From contig CP099652.1 in assembly GCA_024123955.1 (NCBI GenBank), forward strand, positions 3,844,001 to 3,908,000: DNA of 64,000 nt, in the 5' to 3' direction. The position numbers and the translations under genes are program-made. Source of the DNA: Oxalobacteraceae bacterium OTU3CINTB1 (GTDB taxonomy: Bacteria > Pseudomonadota > Gammaproteobacteria > Burkholderiales > Burkholderiaceae_D). Shown here piece by piece: positions 52,711 to 61,521 of the stretch (positions within the stretch are counted from its first letter, which is position 1; every line of letters starts with the position of its first letter). The notes beneath the pieces are model-generated. The model did no database searches and had not been told where the DNA came from. It worked only from the letters and a program-made list of their open reading frames with translations.

Positions 52711-54339
52711 TCAATCGCGCGCAGGCGCATAGGCGCGCAGATACTGCGTGCTGAGCAGCTTGCGGTCGATCTTGCCATTGGCGTTGCGCGGCAGGCTGGC
52801 GTCGGCCACGACGATCTTATGCGGCAGCATGTAGTTGGGCAGGTGCGGCTTGAGCGCGGCCAGCAGGCGCGCCTCGTCGAGCGCGCGCCCGTCGCGTACC
52901 GACACCACCACCAAGATCGCCTGGCCCAGCACGGGATGCGGCACGCCCAGCGCGGCCGCCTCGGCCACCTCGGCCTGCGCGTACAGCACCGCTTCCACCT
53001 CGTTCGGACTGACCCGGTAGCCGGACGTCTTGATCATCTCGTCGGCGCGGCTGATGAAATACAGGAAGCCGTCCTCGTCGCGGCGCACGGTGTCGCCCGA
53101 CCACACCGCCATCTCGGGCAGCATCAGGCCCGTCAGCGGCGAGCGGTAGGGTTTGAAGCGCTCGGCGGTGCGCGCGGCGTCGTTCCAGTAGCCGAGCGAA
53201 ACCAGCGGTCCCCGGTGCACCAGTTCGCCCGCTTCGCCGGGCGCGCATTCGCTGCCGTCGGGCCGCAGCACCAGCACCTCGGCGTTGGGGATGGCCTTGC
53301 CCATCGAGTCGGGACGCCGGTCCAGCTCGGCCGGCGGCAGGAAGGTGGAACGGAACGCCTCGGTCAGGCCGTACATCAGATAGGGCGTGGCGGCCGGCAG
53401 CCTGGCGCGCAACCGGTCGAGCGTGGCGCGCGGCATGGCGCCGCCGGAATTGGTGAGGTAGCGCAGGGTACACGGCGTCGGCCAATCGAGCGCGGCCAGC
53501 TGCATCCACAGCGGCGGCACGCCGGCCAGGCCGGTGATGCGCTCGGCGATCACGGCGGCGGGCACGTCGCGCGGCAGCAAGTGGTTGATCAGCACCGCGC
53601 AGGCGCCGCTGAGGAAGGCGGTGGTGAGCTGGCTCAGGCCGTAGTCGAAACTGAGCGGCAGCACGGCCAGGATGCGGTCCTCGGCCGTGTTGCCCAGATA
53701 GCCGGCGACGCTGGCCGCGCCGGCCACCAGGTTGCGGTGCGACAGCACCACGCCCTTGGGCTGGCCGGTGCTGCCGGAGGTGTACAGGATGGCGGCGACG
53801 TCCGACTCGGTGATACGGCGCGCCGGCAAGGTCGCGGTGTCGGCCCCGGCGGCGTCGGCTTGCGCCAGCGCCCGTTCCCAGTCGAGCACCTTGATCCGGC
53901 CGATATCGGCGCACGGCGCGGCCGCGCGCGCCGCCCCCAGCGCCAGCACCGTTTGCAGGCTGTCGCAGCCGCCCAGGCCGGGCGCCAACTGGCGCAGCCG
54001 GTCGGCGCTGGTGACCAGCACCCGGACGTCGCAGTCACGCAGGATGTAGGCGACCTGTTCGGGCTTTAACAAAGGATTGACGGGGACGAACACCATGCCG
54101 GCAGCGGCGGCGCCGAACAGCGCGGCGACGTGCTCGATGTTCTTTTCCATGTAGACGGCGACCCTCTCGCCGCGCCGCGCGCCATGCGCCCGCAGCGCCG
54201 CGCAAGTGCGTGTGGTCAGGATCGCAAGTTGCTCGTAGGTGAGGCGCCGGGCGCCGTCGACCAGCGCTTCGGAAGCGGGTGCGCGCTCGGCCGAGCGGAA
54301 AATAAACTCGTGCACCAGATAGCTCGTAGCACTGCCCAT
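52711..54339 (-). CDS. Acyl-CoA ligase (AMP-forming), exosortase A system-associated
   Basis: 542 residues of the ANL superfamily: AILYTSGSTGQPKGVVLSHR (AMP/P-loop, ~187-206), YGLTEAFRSTFLPP near 322, WSGDTVRRDEDGFLYFISRA near 420 and the C-terminal lysine NANGKIDRKLL. This type (TIGR03098-like) is restricted to genomes with exosortase A and lies with the hydr1/hydr2 genes found next door. It activates an unknown acid, perhaps for decorating an exopolysaccharide. The usual acyl-carrier-protein gene is not seen beside it here. Divergent from hydrolase 2. Confidence 0.82.
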   Translation of the reverse strand: MGSATSYLVHEFIFRSAERAPASEALVDGARRLTYEQLAILTTRTCAALRAHGARRGERVAVYMEKNIEHVAALFGAAAAGMVFVPVNPLLKPEQVAYILRDCDVRVLVTSADRLRQLAPGLGGCDSLQTVLALGAARAAAPCADIGRIKVLDWERALAQADAAGADTATLPARRITESDVAAILYTSGSTGQPKGVVLSHRNLVAGAASVAGYLGNTAEDRILAVLPLSFDYGLSQLTTAFLSGACAVLINHLLPRDVPAAVIAERITGLAGVPPLWMQLAALDWPTPCTLRYLTNSGGAMPRATLDRLRARLPAATPYLMYGLTEAFRSTFLPPAELDRRPDSMGKAIPNAEVLVLRPDGSECAPGEAGELVHRGPLVSLGYWNDAARTAERFKPYRSPLTGLMLPEMAVWSGDTVRRDEDGFLYFISRADEMIKTSGYRVSPNEVEAVLYAQAEVAEAAALGVPHPVLGQAILVVVSVRDGRALDEARLLAALKPHLPNYMLPHKIVVADASLPRNANGKIDRKLLSTQYLRAYAPARD

Positions 54340-54626
54340 ATCACCCTCTTTTGCAGGTTTTTTGCGGAAAGGCCGGCTCGGCCGGCGGCGCGCAGGACGA
54401 CTCGGAAGCGAACGGAGAGTCCCCTCCGATCTTAGCGGCCTGGCGCGCGCGTAGCATGTCGAATGTCAATCGGCATGCCGGTTTCCAAGCGGTCGCCGAC
54501 GGCCCGGCTTTTTTTGCTGCCAAACCAGCTTTATGAGCATTTGTTTGCGCTAGGTCGTCCCAAGGGACCTGAATTCCATGGCAAGGTGATGGGGCGCATC
54601 CCCCAAAACCGTCTACGGAGTATTCA
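54340..54626. other. Divergent gap between ligase and hydrolase operons
   Basis: 287 bp with no credible gene. It contains a GCCGGC-rich palindrome (54371-54386), a T7 run near 54509 and a perfect inverted repeat GTCCC-AA-GGGAC at 54557-54568, 58 bp before the hydrolase start. It probably holds both promoters. No sigma-54 site with correct GG/GC spacing was found. Confidence 0.5.
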
Positions 54627-55490
54627 ATGACCGACATGACGACCGAAGCGTTCTTTCTGCCCGCAAGCACGGACGCCGGCGGGCTACGCTATTGCCTGTA
54701 CCAGCGGGCGGCCGGCGCATGTCGTGGCGCCTTGGTCTATGTACCGCCCTTTGCCGAGGAAATGAACAAATCGCGGCGCATGGCCGCCTTGCTGGCGCTG
54801 GAACTGGCGCGGCAAGGCATCGCCACCTTGCGCATCGACCTGCACGGCTGCGGCGACAGCAGCGGCGATTTCGCCGACGCCCGCTGGCGCCACTGGCGCG
54901 ACGACGTCGGCCTCGCCAGCGCGTGGCTGCAACAGCGCAGCGGCCACCGCCCGGCCCTGCTCGGGCTGCGTCTGGGCGCGCTGCTGGCGCTCGATTACGC
55001 CGCCAGCGCCAGCCCCGCCTACGCGCCGGGTCACATTATCCTGTGGCAGCCGGTACTGGACGGCGCCACCTTTCTCACGCAATTTCTGCGCTTGCGCATG
55101 GCCGGCGCGATGATGAGTGCGACGGGCGCGGCCGGCAACACCACCGCCGCCCTGCGCGCGATGCTGGCGGCCGGACTGTCGCTGGAAGTCGCCGGCTACG
55201 AACTTTCCGCGGAACTGGCGCAGGCCATCGATGGCCTGAAGCTGGCGCCGCTCGGCCGCGCCGGTTGCGCGCTGCACTGGTTCGACATTGGCCCGCCGGC
55301 GCGCGCGCCCTCCCCCGCCACGGACCAGGCGCTGATAGCGCTGCGCCAGCGCGGCGCCGAAGTCGCCATGACCCGGATCGCCGGCCCGGCCTTCTGGGGC
55401 AGCCAGGAAATCGCCACCTGCCAACCGCTGCTGGAGGCGACCGCCGCGCTCGCGCGGTGGCTGGCGATGGAGCTCGTCGATGCGCTATGA
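54627..55490 (+). CDS. Alpha/beta hydrolase 2, exosortase A system-associated
   Basis: 287 residues, alpha/beta-hydrolase fold: VYVPPFAEEMNKSRRM (~38-53), LRIDLHGCGDSSGDF near 68-82. At the nucleophile elbow (residues 113-117) the sequence is G-L-R-L-G, so the usual serine is replaced by arginine. It matches the hydr2_PEP (TIGR03101) type found only beside exosortase A genes. It may be non-catalytic or use other residues. Overlaps the next gene by 11 bp. Starts at ATG 54627 behind CGGAG. Confidence 0.8.
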   Translation: MTDMTTEAFFLPASTDAGGLRYCLYQRAAGACRGALVYVPPFAEEMNKSRRMAALLALELARQGIATLRIDLHGCGDSSGDFADARWRHWRDDVGLASAWLQQRSGHRPALLGLRLGALLALDYAASASPAYAPGHIILWQPVLDGATFLTQFLRLRMAGAMMSATGAAGNTTAALRAMLAAGLSLEVAGYELSAELAQAIDGLKLAPLGRAGCALHWFDIGPPARAPSPATDQALIALRQRGAEVAMTRIAGPAFWGSQEIATCQPLLEATAALARWLAMELVDAL

Positions 55491-56331
55491 CGAACACGCC
55501 GTGGCCTTTCGTTGCGGCGGCGAGCAACTTCACGGGGTACTCAGTCTGCCCGGACAGCCGTCACCGCGCGGCGTGCTGATCATCGTCGGCGGCCCGCAAT
55601 ACCGCGCCGGCAGCCACCGCCAGTTCACCTTGTTGGCGCGCACGCTGGCGGCGCGCGGCATTCCGGTGCAACGCTTCGATTACCGCGGCATGGGCGACAG
55701 CGATGGCGCGCAGCGTGACTTCGGCGATGTCGACCTCGACGTGCGCGCGGCCGTCGACCACTTCATGGCGGCCGTGCCCGGCCTGCGCGAAGTGGTACTG
55801 TGGGGCCTGTGCGACGGCGCCTCGGCCGCGCTGTTTTACGCCAGCCAGGACGCGCGCGTGCGCGGCTTGGTACTGCTGAACCCGTGGGTGCGCACCGAAG
55901 CCGGCGCGGCGCGGACCACACTCAAGCATTATTACCGTGGCCGCCTGTTGCAGGGCGCGCTGTGGCGCAAGCTGTTCAGCGGACGGTTCGACGCCGGCGC
56001 CGCCTGGCGCTCGCTGCGCCAGCTGATGGCCGCCAGCGGCGCGGGCGGCAAGCCAGCGGCCGATGCCGGCCAGGTGCCGGCGGACCTGCCGTCGCGCATG
56101 CTGGCGGGCTGGTCGCGCTTCAAAGGGCCGGTGCTGCTCATACTGAGCGGCGCCGACCTGACCGCGAAGGAATTCACCGACCTGGCCGACGCCTCGCCCG
56201 CCTGGCAAACGCTGCTCGCGCGCGCCGGCACCACTCGACACGAACTCGGCGAAGCCGACCACACATTCTCGCGTCGCGTATGGCGCGACCAGGTCGCCGA
56301 CTGGACCGCGAACTGGGTGCACACATGGTAG
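55480..56331 (+). CDS. Alpha/beta hydrolase 1, exosortase A system-associated
   Basis: 283 residues: LIIVGGPQYRAGSHRQFTLL near 33-52, RFDYRGMGDSDG near 65-76 and VVLWGLCDGASAALFYA near 105-121. The nucleophile elbow is G-L-C-D-G with cysteine (Cys111) where serine is usual, like dienelactone hydrolases; this is typical of the hydr1_PEP (TIGR03100) type. It may act as an acyl- or thioesterase on the product of the divergent ligase, or on a sugar. The start at 55480 is inside hydrolase 2 and has GGAG 7 bases before. Confidence 0.82.
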   Translation: MRYDEHAVAFRCGGEQLHGVLSLPGQPSPRGVLIIVGGPQYRAGSHRQFTLLARTLAARGIPVQRFDYRGMGDSDGAQRDFGDVDLDVRAAVDHFMAAVPGLREVVLWGLCDGASAALFYASQDARVRGLVLLNPWVRTEAGAARTTLKHYYRGRLLQGALWRKLFSGRFDAGAAWRSLRQLMAASGAGGKPAADAGQVPADLPSRMLAGWSRFKGPVLLILSGADLTAKEFTDLADASPAWQTLLARAGTTRHELGEADHTFSRRVWRDQVADWTANWVHTW

Positions 56332-57629
56332 CGACGGCGCCATCCAAAAAAGTGTTGATGATCGCTTTCCACTATCCGCCGATGCGCGGCAGCAGCGGCA
56401 TCCAACGCACGCTGAAGTTCTCGCAATACCTGCCGGAATGGGGCTGGAAGCCGGTGCTGTTGTCGGCGCATCCGCGCGCCTACGGCAACCGCGGCGACGA
56501 CCAGATGGGCGAGATCCCCGCCGGCGTTCCGGTGTGCCGCGCCTTCGCGCTCGACACGGCGCGCCACCTGTCGCTGCGCGGCCGCTACGCCAGTCTGATG
56601 GCGCTGCCGGACCGCTGGGTGTCGTGGCTGTTTGGCGCGGTACCGGCCGGGCTGCGGCTGCTGCGCCGGCATCGTCCGCAAGTGCTGTGGTCGACCTACC
56701 CGATCGCCACCGCCCACCTGATCGCCTACGTACTGCAACGCCTGTCGGGCCTGCCGTGGGTGGCCGACCTGCGCGATCCGATGACCGATGTCGGCTATCC
56801 GGAAAATCCGCTCACGCGCAAGGCCTACCTGTGGATAGAGCGCCGCACGGTCGAGCGCTGCACGGTGGCCGTGTGCACCACCCCGGGTGCCGTCAAGGCC
56901 TACCGGCAACGCTTTCCGCACCTGCCCGCCGAACGCTTCCGCCTTGTGGAAAACGGCTACGACGAGGACAATTTCCTCGACGCCCAGCGCGATGGCGTCC
57001 CCAACGCGCCGTCGCCGTCCGCCGGGCGGCCGCTGGTGCTGCTGCACAGCGGCGTCATCTATCCATCGGAACGCGATCCGGCGCCCTTGTTCGCCGCCAT
57101 GGCCGCGCTGCGGCGACAAGGCGTGATCGGCCCGGGCGCCTTGAAGCTGCTGCTGCGCGCCACCGGTCACGACGCCTTCCTGGCCGGATTGCTGGCTAAA
57201 TATGGACTGGACGACATGGTGAGCATCGCGCCGCATCAGCCTTACCGCGCCGCGCTGGCGGAAATGCTCACCGTCGACGCGCTGTTGATACTTCAGGCGT
57301 CCAACTGCAACCACCAGATTCCCGCCAAGCTATATGAATACCTGCGCGCCGGCCGCCCGATCCTGGCGCTGACCGACGCCGCCAGCGACACCGCCGCCAC
57401 GCTGCGCGCGTCCGGCATCGAAACAATCGCCGCGCTCGACTCCGAGGAGAACATCATGCAAACACTGCCACGTTTCCTGGCATTGGTGCGGGACGGCAAG
57501 GCACCGCTGGCGCCCGCCGCCGTAGTCGCCGCCCATTCCCGCCACGCGCGCAGCGCCGCGCTGGCGCAGTTGCTCGACGAGGTGGCCGGCGCTACGGGGG
57601 CGGTCAAGGCCGGCGCGGCGGCAGCGTGA
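56325..57629 (+). CDS. Glycosyltransferase (GT4-like)
   Basis: 434 residues from ATG 56325, overlapping the previous gene by 7 bp. Rossmann-type N-terminal half (VLMIAFHYPPMRGSSGIQRT, WVADLRDPMTDVGY) and a GT-B C-terminal half (LVLLHSGVIYPSERDPAPLF, SIAPHQPYRAALAEML, IPAKLYEYLRAGRPILAL). The E-x7-E-like LYEYLRAGRPI is the usual donor-site region. It probably adds a sugar in exopolysaccharide or PEP-CTERM glycan synthesis. Coupled to the O-antigen-ligase-like gene (GTGA overlap). Confidence 0.83.
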   Translation: MVATAPSKKVLMIAFHYPPMRGSSGIQRTLKFSQYLPEWGWKPVLLSAHPRAYGNRGDDQMGEIPAGVPVCRAFALDTARHLSLRGRYASLMALPDRWVSWLFGAVPAGLRLLRRHRPQVLWSTYPIATAHLIAYVLQRLSGLPWVADLRDPMTDVGYPENPLTRKAYLWIERRTVERCTVAVCTTPGAVKAYRQRFPHLPAERFRLVENGYDEDNFLDAQRDGVPNAPSPSAGRPLVLLHSGVIYPSERDPAPLFAAMAALRRQGVIGPGALKLLLRATGHDAFLAGLLAKYGLDDMVSIAPHQPYRAALAEMLTVDALLILQASNCNHQIPAKLYEYLRAGRPILALTDAASDTAATLRASGIETIAALDSEENIMQTLPRFLALVRDGKAPLAPAAVVAAHSRHARSAALAQLLDEVAGATGAVKAGAAAA

Positions 57630-60058
57630 CGCGCGAGCCGCCGGTCGGCGCCGCCGGCGTCGTGCTGTGGCGCCTGCTGGCGCCGATACCGCTGGCGCTG
57701 CTGATGGCGCTGCTGATCCACTATCCTTTCCGGCCGCTGGCCGCCGCGCTGGCGGTAGCCGCCTACGCGGCGCTGCTCTGGTGGCGCCCGGCCCTGTGGC
57801 TGCTGCTGGTGCCGGCCGCGCTGCCATGGCTGGACCTGGGCACCTGGACCGGCTGGTTCTATGTCGATGAACTCGATCTGATGCTGATGGCAACGGCGGC
57901 GGTCGGCTACTGGCGGCTGGCGCCCTGCGAACGCACCGGCAGGCTGCCTACGGTCGCTAAGCTCTTGCTCGCCGCCGTGATCGCCGCCACCGCCATTGCC
58001 GCCGTTCGCGGCCTTCTTCCGCTACCGCCGTTGGACCTGAACGCCTTCGTCAGCTACAACAGCCACTACAACAGCCTGCGCGTGGCCAAAGGCCTGGCGT
58101 GGGCCTTGGTACTGTTGCCGCTACTGACCCGCAGCGTGGGTCCCGAACTGTCCGGCCTGCGCACATTGCTGACGCCGGGCATGCTGCTCGGCTTGTGCTG
58201 CACAGCGCTGATCCAGGGCTGGGAGCGCTGGTTGTTTCCCGGCCTGCTCAACTTTTCCACCGACTACCGGCCAACGGCGTCGTTCTCGGCCATGCACACC
58301 GGCGGCGCCGCGCTCGACGCCTTCCTGGCGCTGAGCTTCCCGTTCGTGGCCTGCTGGCTGCTGGGTCCGACCAAACACTGGCAGCTGGGCGCCGCGCTGG
58401 TGCTGCTAATGATGGGCCTGTTCACCGGTTTCACCACCTTCTCGCGCGACGTCTGGCTGGCGTATGCCGCCTCCGGCGTCGTGATCGGCTGCCTGGTGGG
58501 CGGTCCGCAACTGGCCGCCGGCAAGCTGCGGCCGGGCGTGCTGGCGGCGATGGCGGTGCTGCTCGCGGTGATCAGCGCGTTGCTGATGCGCTCGTTCGCC
58601 ACCGGCGGCTACCGCACGCTGGGCGCCTTGCTCGTATTGCTGGGCGCGACCCTGCTGACGGGCGGGCTGCCGCGCGCCGCCGGCTGGGCTCTGCGGCCGC
58701 GCTACCTGGTGTGGGCCGGCGCTGCCGCCGCCGCGTTGCTGTTGCTGGATCTGGCCCTGTTCCTCGCCCTGCGCAAGCTCACGGTGCCGGGCTGGGCAAA
58801 GGCGCCCTATCTGTCGCTGGCGGCGGCAGGCTTTGCCGCCGGGCTGGCCGGCATCGCCGCGCTGGCCGGTCCGCGCGCGTGGCGAGAGCACGCCACCGCG
58901 TTGGCGCTGGGCGCCTACCCGGCCCTCGCGGTCGCCTGCCTGCTGGTGGCGCGCCACTGGGGCGGCATGCCGGCCGCACTGGACGCGGCCTGGGTGGTTG
59001 GACTGGGCGGCATGATCTGCGTCACCAGCCTGCTGTTCCACCAGCCGCTATGGCACATCGGCCGCGCCAGCGTCACCTTTGGGGCGGGCGCGGCGGCGCT
59101 GCTGGCGATGGCCATTCCGGTGCTGGGCAGCTCTTACATGGGCGAGCGCATAAGCACGGTCGCCCAGGATTGGGAGCTGCGCACCCGCCATTGGGACGAG
59201 GCCTTGCAGATGATGCCGGACGACTTGCCGACGGCTTTGCTCGGCGCCGGGCTGGGAAGTTATCCGCGCACCTATTATTGGGGCAATACTTTGGGCATCC
59301 GCCCGGGGAGTTTTCGCTACGAAACCGACCTCGCCGGCAACAACTACCTGCGAATGGCCGCGCCGGTGCATCCGCGTGGCTACAGCGATGTGCTGCGCCA
59401 CATACAGCATGTTCGCCTCGAGCCGAATACCAACTACCGGATTTCGCTGGACGTCAAACGCGGCGATCCCAAGGCTGTCGTGTGGCTGGCCGTTTGCGAG
59501 CGGTGGCTGCTGTATCCGCAAAACTGCGTGTCGCCCGGACGCAAGCCGACGCCGGCGGACGGCCGATGGCAACACTTCGATCTGGACTTCTACAGCGCGG
59601 GCATGGGGCAGCGATGGGGATTACCGGTGCAGCTGGAACTGGCCAGCGGCGGCCAGGCCGGCATTGTCGATATCGACAACGTCAGCGTGCGGGCGCGCGA
59701 TGGCGGCCCGGAGTTATTGCGCAATGGCGACTTCACGGCCGGCCAGGCGGGCTGGTTCTTCACCAGCGACCGCGATCACTTGCCTTGGCATATCAAGAAT
59801 TTTTACATCCACACCTACTTCGAGCAGGGCTGGCTGGGGACCGTGGCGATGGGCTTGCTGCTGGTTTATGCGGCCGGACGGATGGCGCGCAGCGCCTGGC
59901 ACGGCCGGGTGGAGGCGGCGGTGTTCCTGGCGGCGCTGACCGGCGCATTGGTGGTGGGCGTGTTCGACAGCCTGTTCGATGTGCCGAAGGTGCAGTTGTT
60001 GTTCATGTTGCTGCTGGCGGCGGGCCTGATGCGGCCGCGCCGGACTATCACGCCTTAG
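57626..60058 (+). CDS. O-antigen-ligase/Wzy-like protein with inserted extracytoplasmic domain
   Basis: 810 residues from GTG 57626. About 12 or more membrane helices fill residues 1-500 and a short final set 720-805. The region ALLLLMMGLFTGFTTFSRDVW fits the Wzy_C/WaaL core. Between them (about 540-710) lies a soluble stretch (VRLEPNTNYRISLDVKRGD, WQHFDLDFYSAGMG, GIVDIDNVSVRA, LLRNGDFTAGQAGW) with the look of a jelly-roll carbohydrate-binding domain, placed in a periplasmic loop. It may polymerise or transfer glycan and hold it by this domain. Last gene of the operon. Confidence 0.78.
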   Translation: MTREPPVGAAGVVLWRLLAPIPLALLMALLIHYPFRPLAAALAVAAYAALLWWRPALWLLLVPAALPWLDLGTWTGWFYVDELDLMLMATAAVGYWRLAPCERTGRLPTVAKLLLAAVIAATAIAAVRGLLPLPPLDLNAFVSYNSHYNSLRVAKGLAWALVLLPLLTRSVGPELSGLRTLLTPGMLLGLCCTALIQGWERWLFPGLLNFSTDYRPTASFSAMHTGGAALDAFLALSFPFVACWLLGPTKHWQLGAALVLLMMGLFTGFTTFSRDVWLAYAASGVVIGCLVGGPQLAAGKLRPGVLAAMAVLLAVISALLMRSFATGGYRTLGALLVLLGATLLTGGLPRAAGWALRPRYLVWAGAAAAALLLLDLALFLALRKLTVPGWAKAPYLSLAAAGFAAGLAGIAALAGPRAWREHATALALGAYPALAVACLLVARHWGGMPAALDAAWVVGLGGMICVTSLLFHQPLWHIGRASVTFGAGAAALLAMAIPVLGSSYMGERISTVAQDWELRTRHWDEALQMMPDDLPTALLGAGLGSYPRTYYWGNTLGIRPGSFRYETDLAGNNYLRMAAPVHPRGYSDVLRHIQHVRLEPNTNYRISLDVKRGDPKAVVWLAVCERWLLYPQNCVSPGRKPTPADGRWQHFDLDFYSAGMGQRWGLPVQLELASGGQAGIVDIDNVSVRARDGGPELLRNGDFTAGQAGWFFTSDRDHLPWHIKNFYIHTYFEQGWLGTVAMGLLLVYAAGRMARSAWHGRVEAAVFLAALTGALVVGVFDSLFDVPKVQLLFMLLLAAGLMRPRRTITP

Positions 60059-60492
60059 GCGAAGATGTAGCGCATGTTGATGTGGGCGATACCGGCTTCG
60101 AAAAACTCGTCGCCTTCGATCGCGAAGCCGTGGCGCTGGTAGAACGGGGCGGCGTGCGACTGCGCGCTGAGCACGACTTGGCGGTCGCCGCGCGCCCTGG
60201 CCTGCGCCATCAGCGTTTGCAGCAAGGCGCCGCCGACACCGGCGCCGCGTCCGCTCTTGCGCACCGCCATGCGGCCGATGTGGCCGTCCGGCAGCAGGCG
60301 TCCGGTGCCGACGGGCGTGCCGGCGGCGTCGTAGGCGACCGCGTGGAGGCAGACCGCGTCCATGGCGTCCATCTCCAGCTCCGCGGGAACCTTTTGTTCC
60401 TCGACGAAGACTTCAAAACGGATCATCCTGGCGTCTTCCTGCAGGACGTTCCAGTCCCCGGAACGAATATCGTATTGTGCGTGGTCGGTCAT
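60055..60492 (-). CDS. GNAT N-acetyltransferase (ElaA-like)
   Basis: 145 residues from ATG 60492, overlapping the LysR stop (ATGA). Acetyl-CoA motif HIGRMAVRKSGRGAGVGGAL near 87-106 and FVEEQKVPAELEMDAMDAV near 30. The end HAAPFYQRHGFAIEGDEFFE is typical of YitI/ElaA proteins. Substrate unknown. Its position suggests cotranscription with the LysR gene. Its last codon overlaps the end of the convergent O-antigen-ligase-like gene. Confidence 0.85.
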   Translation of the reverse strand: MTDHAQYDIRSGDWNVLQEDARMIRFEVFVEEQKVPAELEMDAMDAVCLHAVAYDAAGTPVGTGRLLPDGHIGRMAVRKSGRGAGVGGALLQTLMAQARARGDRQVVLSAQSHAAPFYQRHGFAIEGDEFFEAGIAHINMRYIFA

Positions 60493-61424
60493 AGGCGTGG
60501 CATCTGATTGGCTGATCCCGGATTGTCGCACGCGAGATGCCGTTCGAGGAAGTCCACGAACACGCGCACCTTGGCCGAGCCGGCGAGCCGTTGCGGGTAG
60601 ACCGCCCAGACATTGGCTTCCTGTGTGTACGCCGGCAATATCTGCACCAACTGGTCGCGGTCGAGATGCGCTTGTGCGTCCCAGCGCGAGCGCAGCACGA
60701 TGCCGGCGCCGGCCACCGCCCACTGCAATGCGATCTCGCCATGGTTGGTCGATAGTGGGCCGTTCACCTTGACCACGCCCTCCTCGGCCGCACTGCGCAG
60801 GCGCCAGACGCCGAAGGGCAAATCGCGCTCCTTGATCGGCAGGCAATCGTGCTCCTCCAGCTCGCGCAGGGTTTGCGGCGTGCCCCGTCGCGCCAGATAC
60901 GCGGGCGACGCGCACAGGATGCGGTGGTTGGTCATCAGCCGCCGGGCGATCAGCTGCGGCGCGATCGCGTCGCCGATGCGGACGTCGATGTCGAACCCTT
61001 CGCTGACGATGTCGACCAGACGATCGAACACCTCCAGCCGCACCTGCAACTCGGGATGGTCGGCCGCCAGTCCGGCGATGGCGGGCGCGACGACATTGCG
61101 CCCGAAGCCGAAACTGCTGCTGACGCGCAACTGGCCGCGCGGCACGCCTTGCCGCTCGGCGAGCTCGTCGAACAGGCCGTCCAGGCTCGCCAGTATCGCC
61201 AGCGTCCGCGCGTAGACTTGCTCGCCATCGTCGCTGACGACCACCCGTCGGGTTGTGCGGTGGAACAGGCGCACGCCCAGCGCCTGTTCCAGCATGCCGA
61301 TCCGCTTGCTGACGTAGGCCGGCGACATGCCCAGCTCCTCGGCGGCGGCGACAAAGCTGGCCTTGCGCACAACCGTGGCAAACACGCGCAAATCGCTGTT
61401 TTCGATATTCTTAGTCACGTTCAT
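60489..61424 (-). CDS. LysR-family regulator (DmlR/TtuA-like)
   Basis: 311 residues. Winged helix-turn-helix SFVAAAEELGMSPAYVSKRI near 24-43, then the effector-binding domain (VRLEVFDRLVDIVSEGFDID, GIVLRSRWDAQAHLDRDQLV). It is divergent from a tartrate/D-malate dehydrogenase with a 97-bp gap holding the dehydrogenase Shine-Dalgarno GGAGG. The normal arrangement is for the LysR protein to activate that gene in response to its substrate (DmlR, TtuA). No convincing T-N11-A site picked. Confidence 0.87.
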   Translation of the reverse strand: MNVTKNIENSDLRVFATVVRKASFVAAAEELGMSPAYVSKRIGMLEQALGVRLFHRTTRRVVVSDDGEQVYARTLAILASLDGLFDELAERQGVPRGQLRVSSSFGFGRNVVAPAIAGLAADHPELQVRLEVFDRLVDIVSEGFDIDVRIGDAIAPQLIARRLMTNHRILCASPAYLARRGTPQTLRELEEHDCLPIKERDLPFGVWRLRSAAEEGVVKVNGPLSTNHGEIALQWAVAGAGIVLRSRWDAQAHLDRDQLVQILPAYTQEANVWAVYPQRLAGSAKVRVFVDFLERHLACDNPGSANQMPRL

Positions 61425-61521
61425 TATTCACACAACGTGTTTTATGGGATCACAATTAGACACATTCTAAACCAGCCGCGGCGCGATATGCTGGCAGTCA
61501 TCGGCTAACGGAGGAAAAACA

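Noticed and set aside
54480..54560. Sigma-54 (-24/-12) promoter upstream of the exosortase hydrolases, expected from PrsR-type control
   Set aside because: GG and GC pairs present do not have the required 10-base spacing; the T-run gives only a partial likeness.
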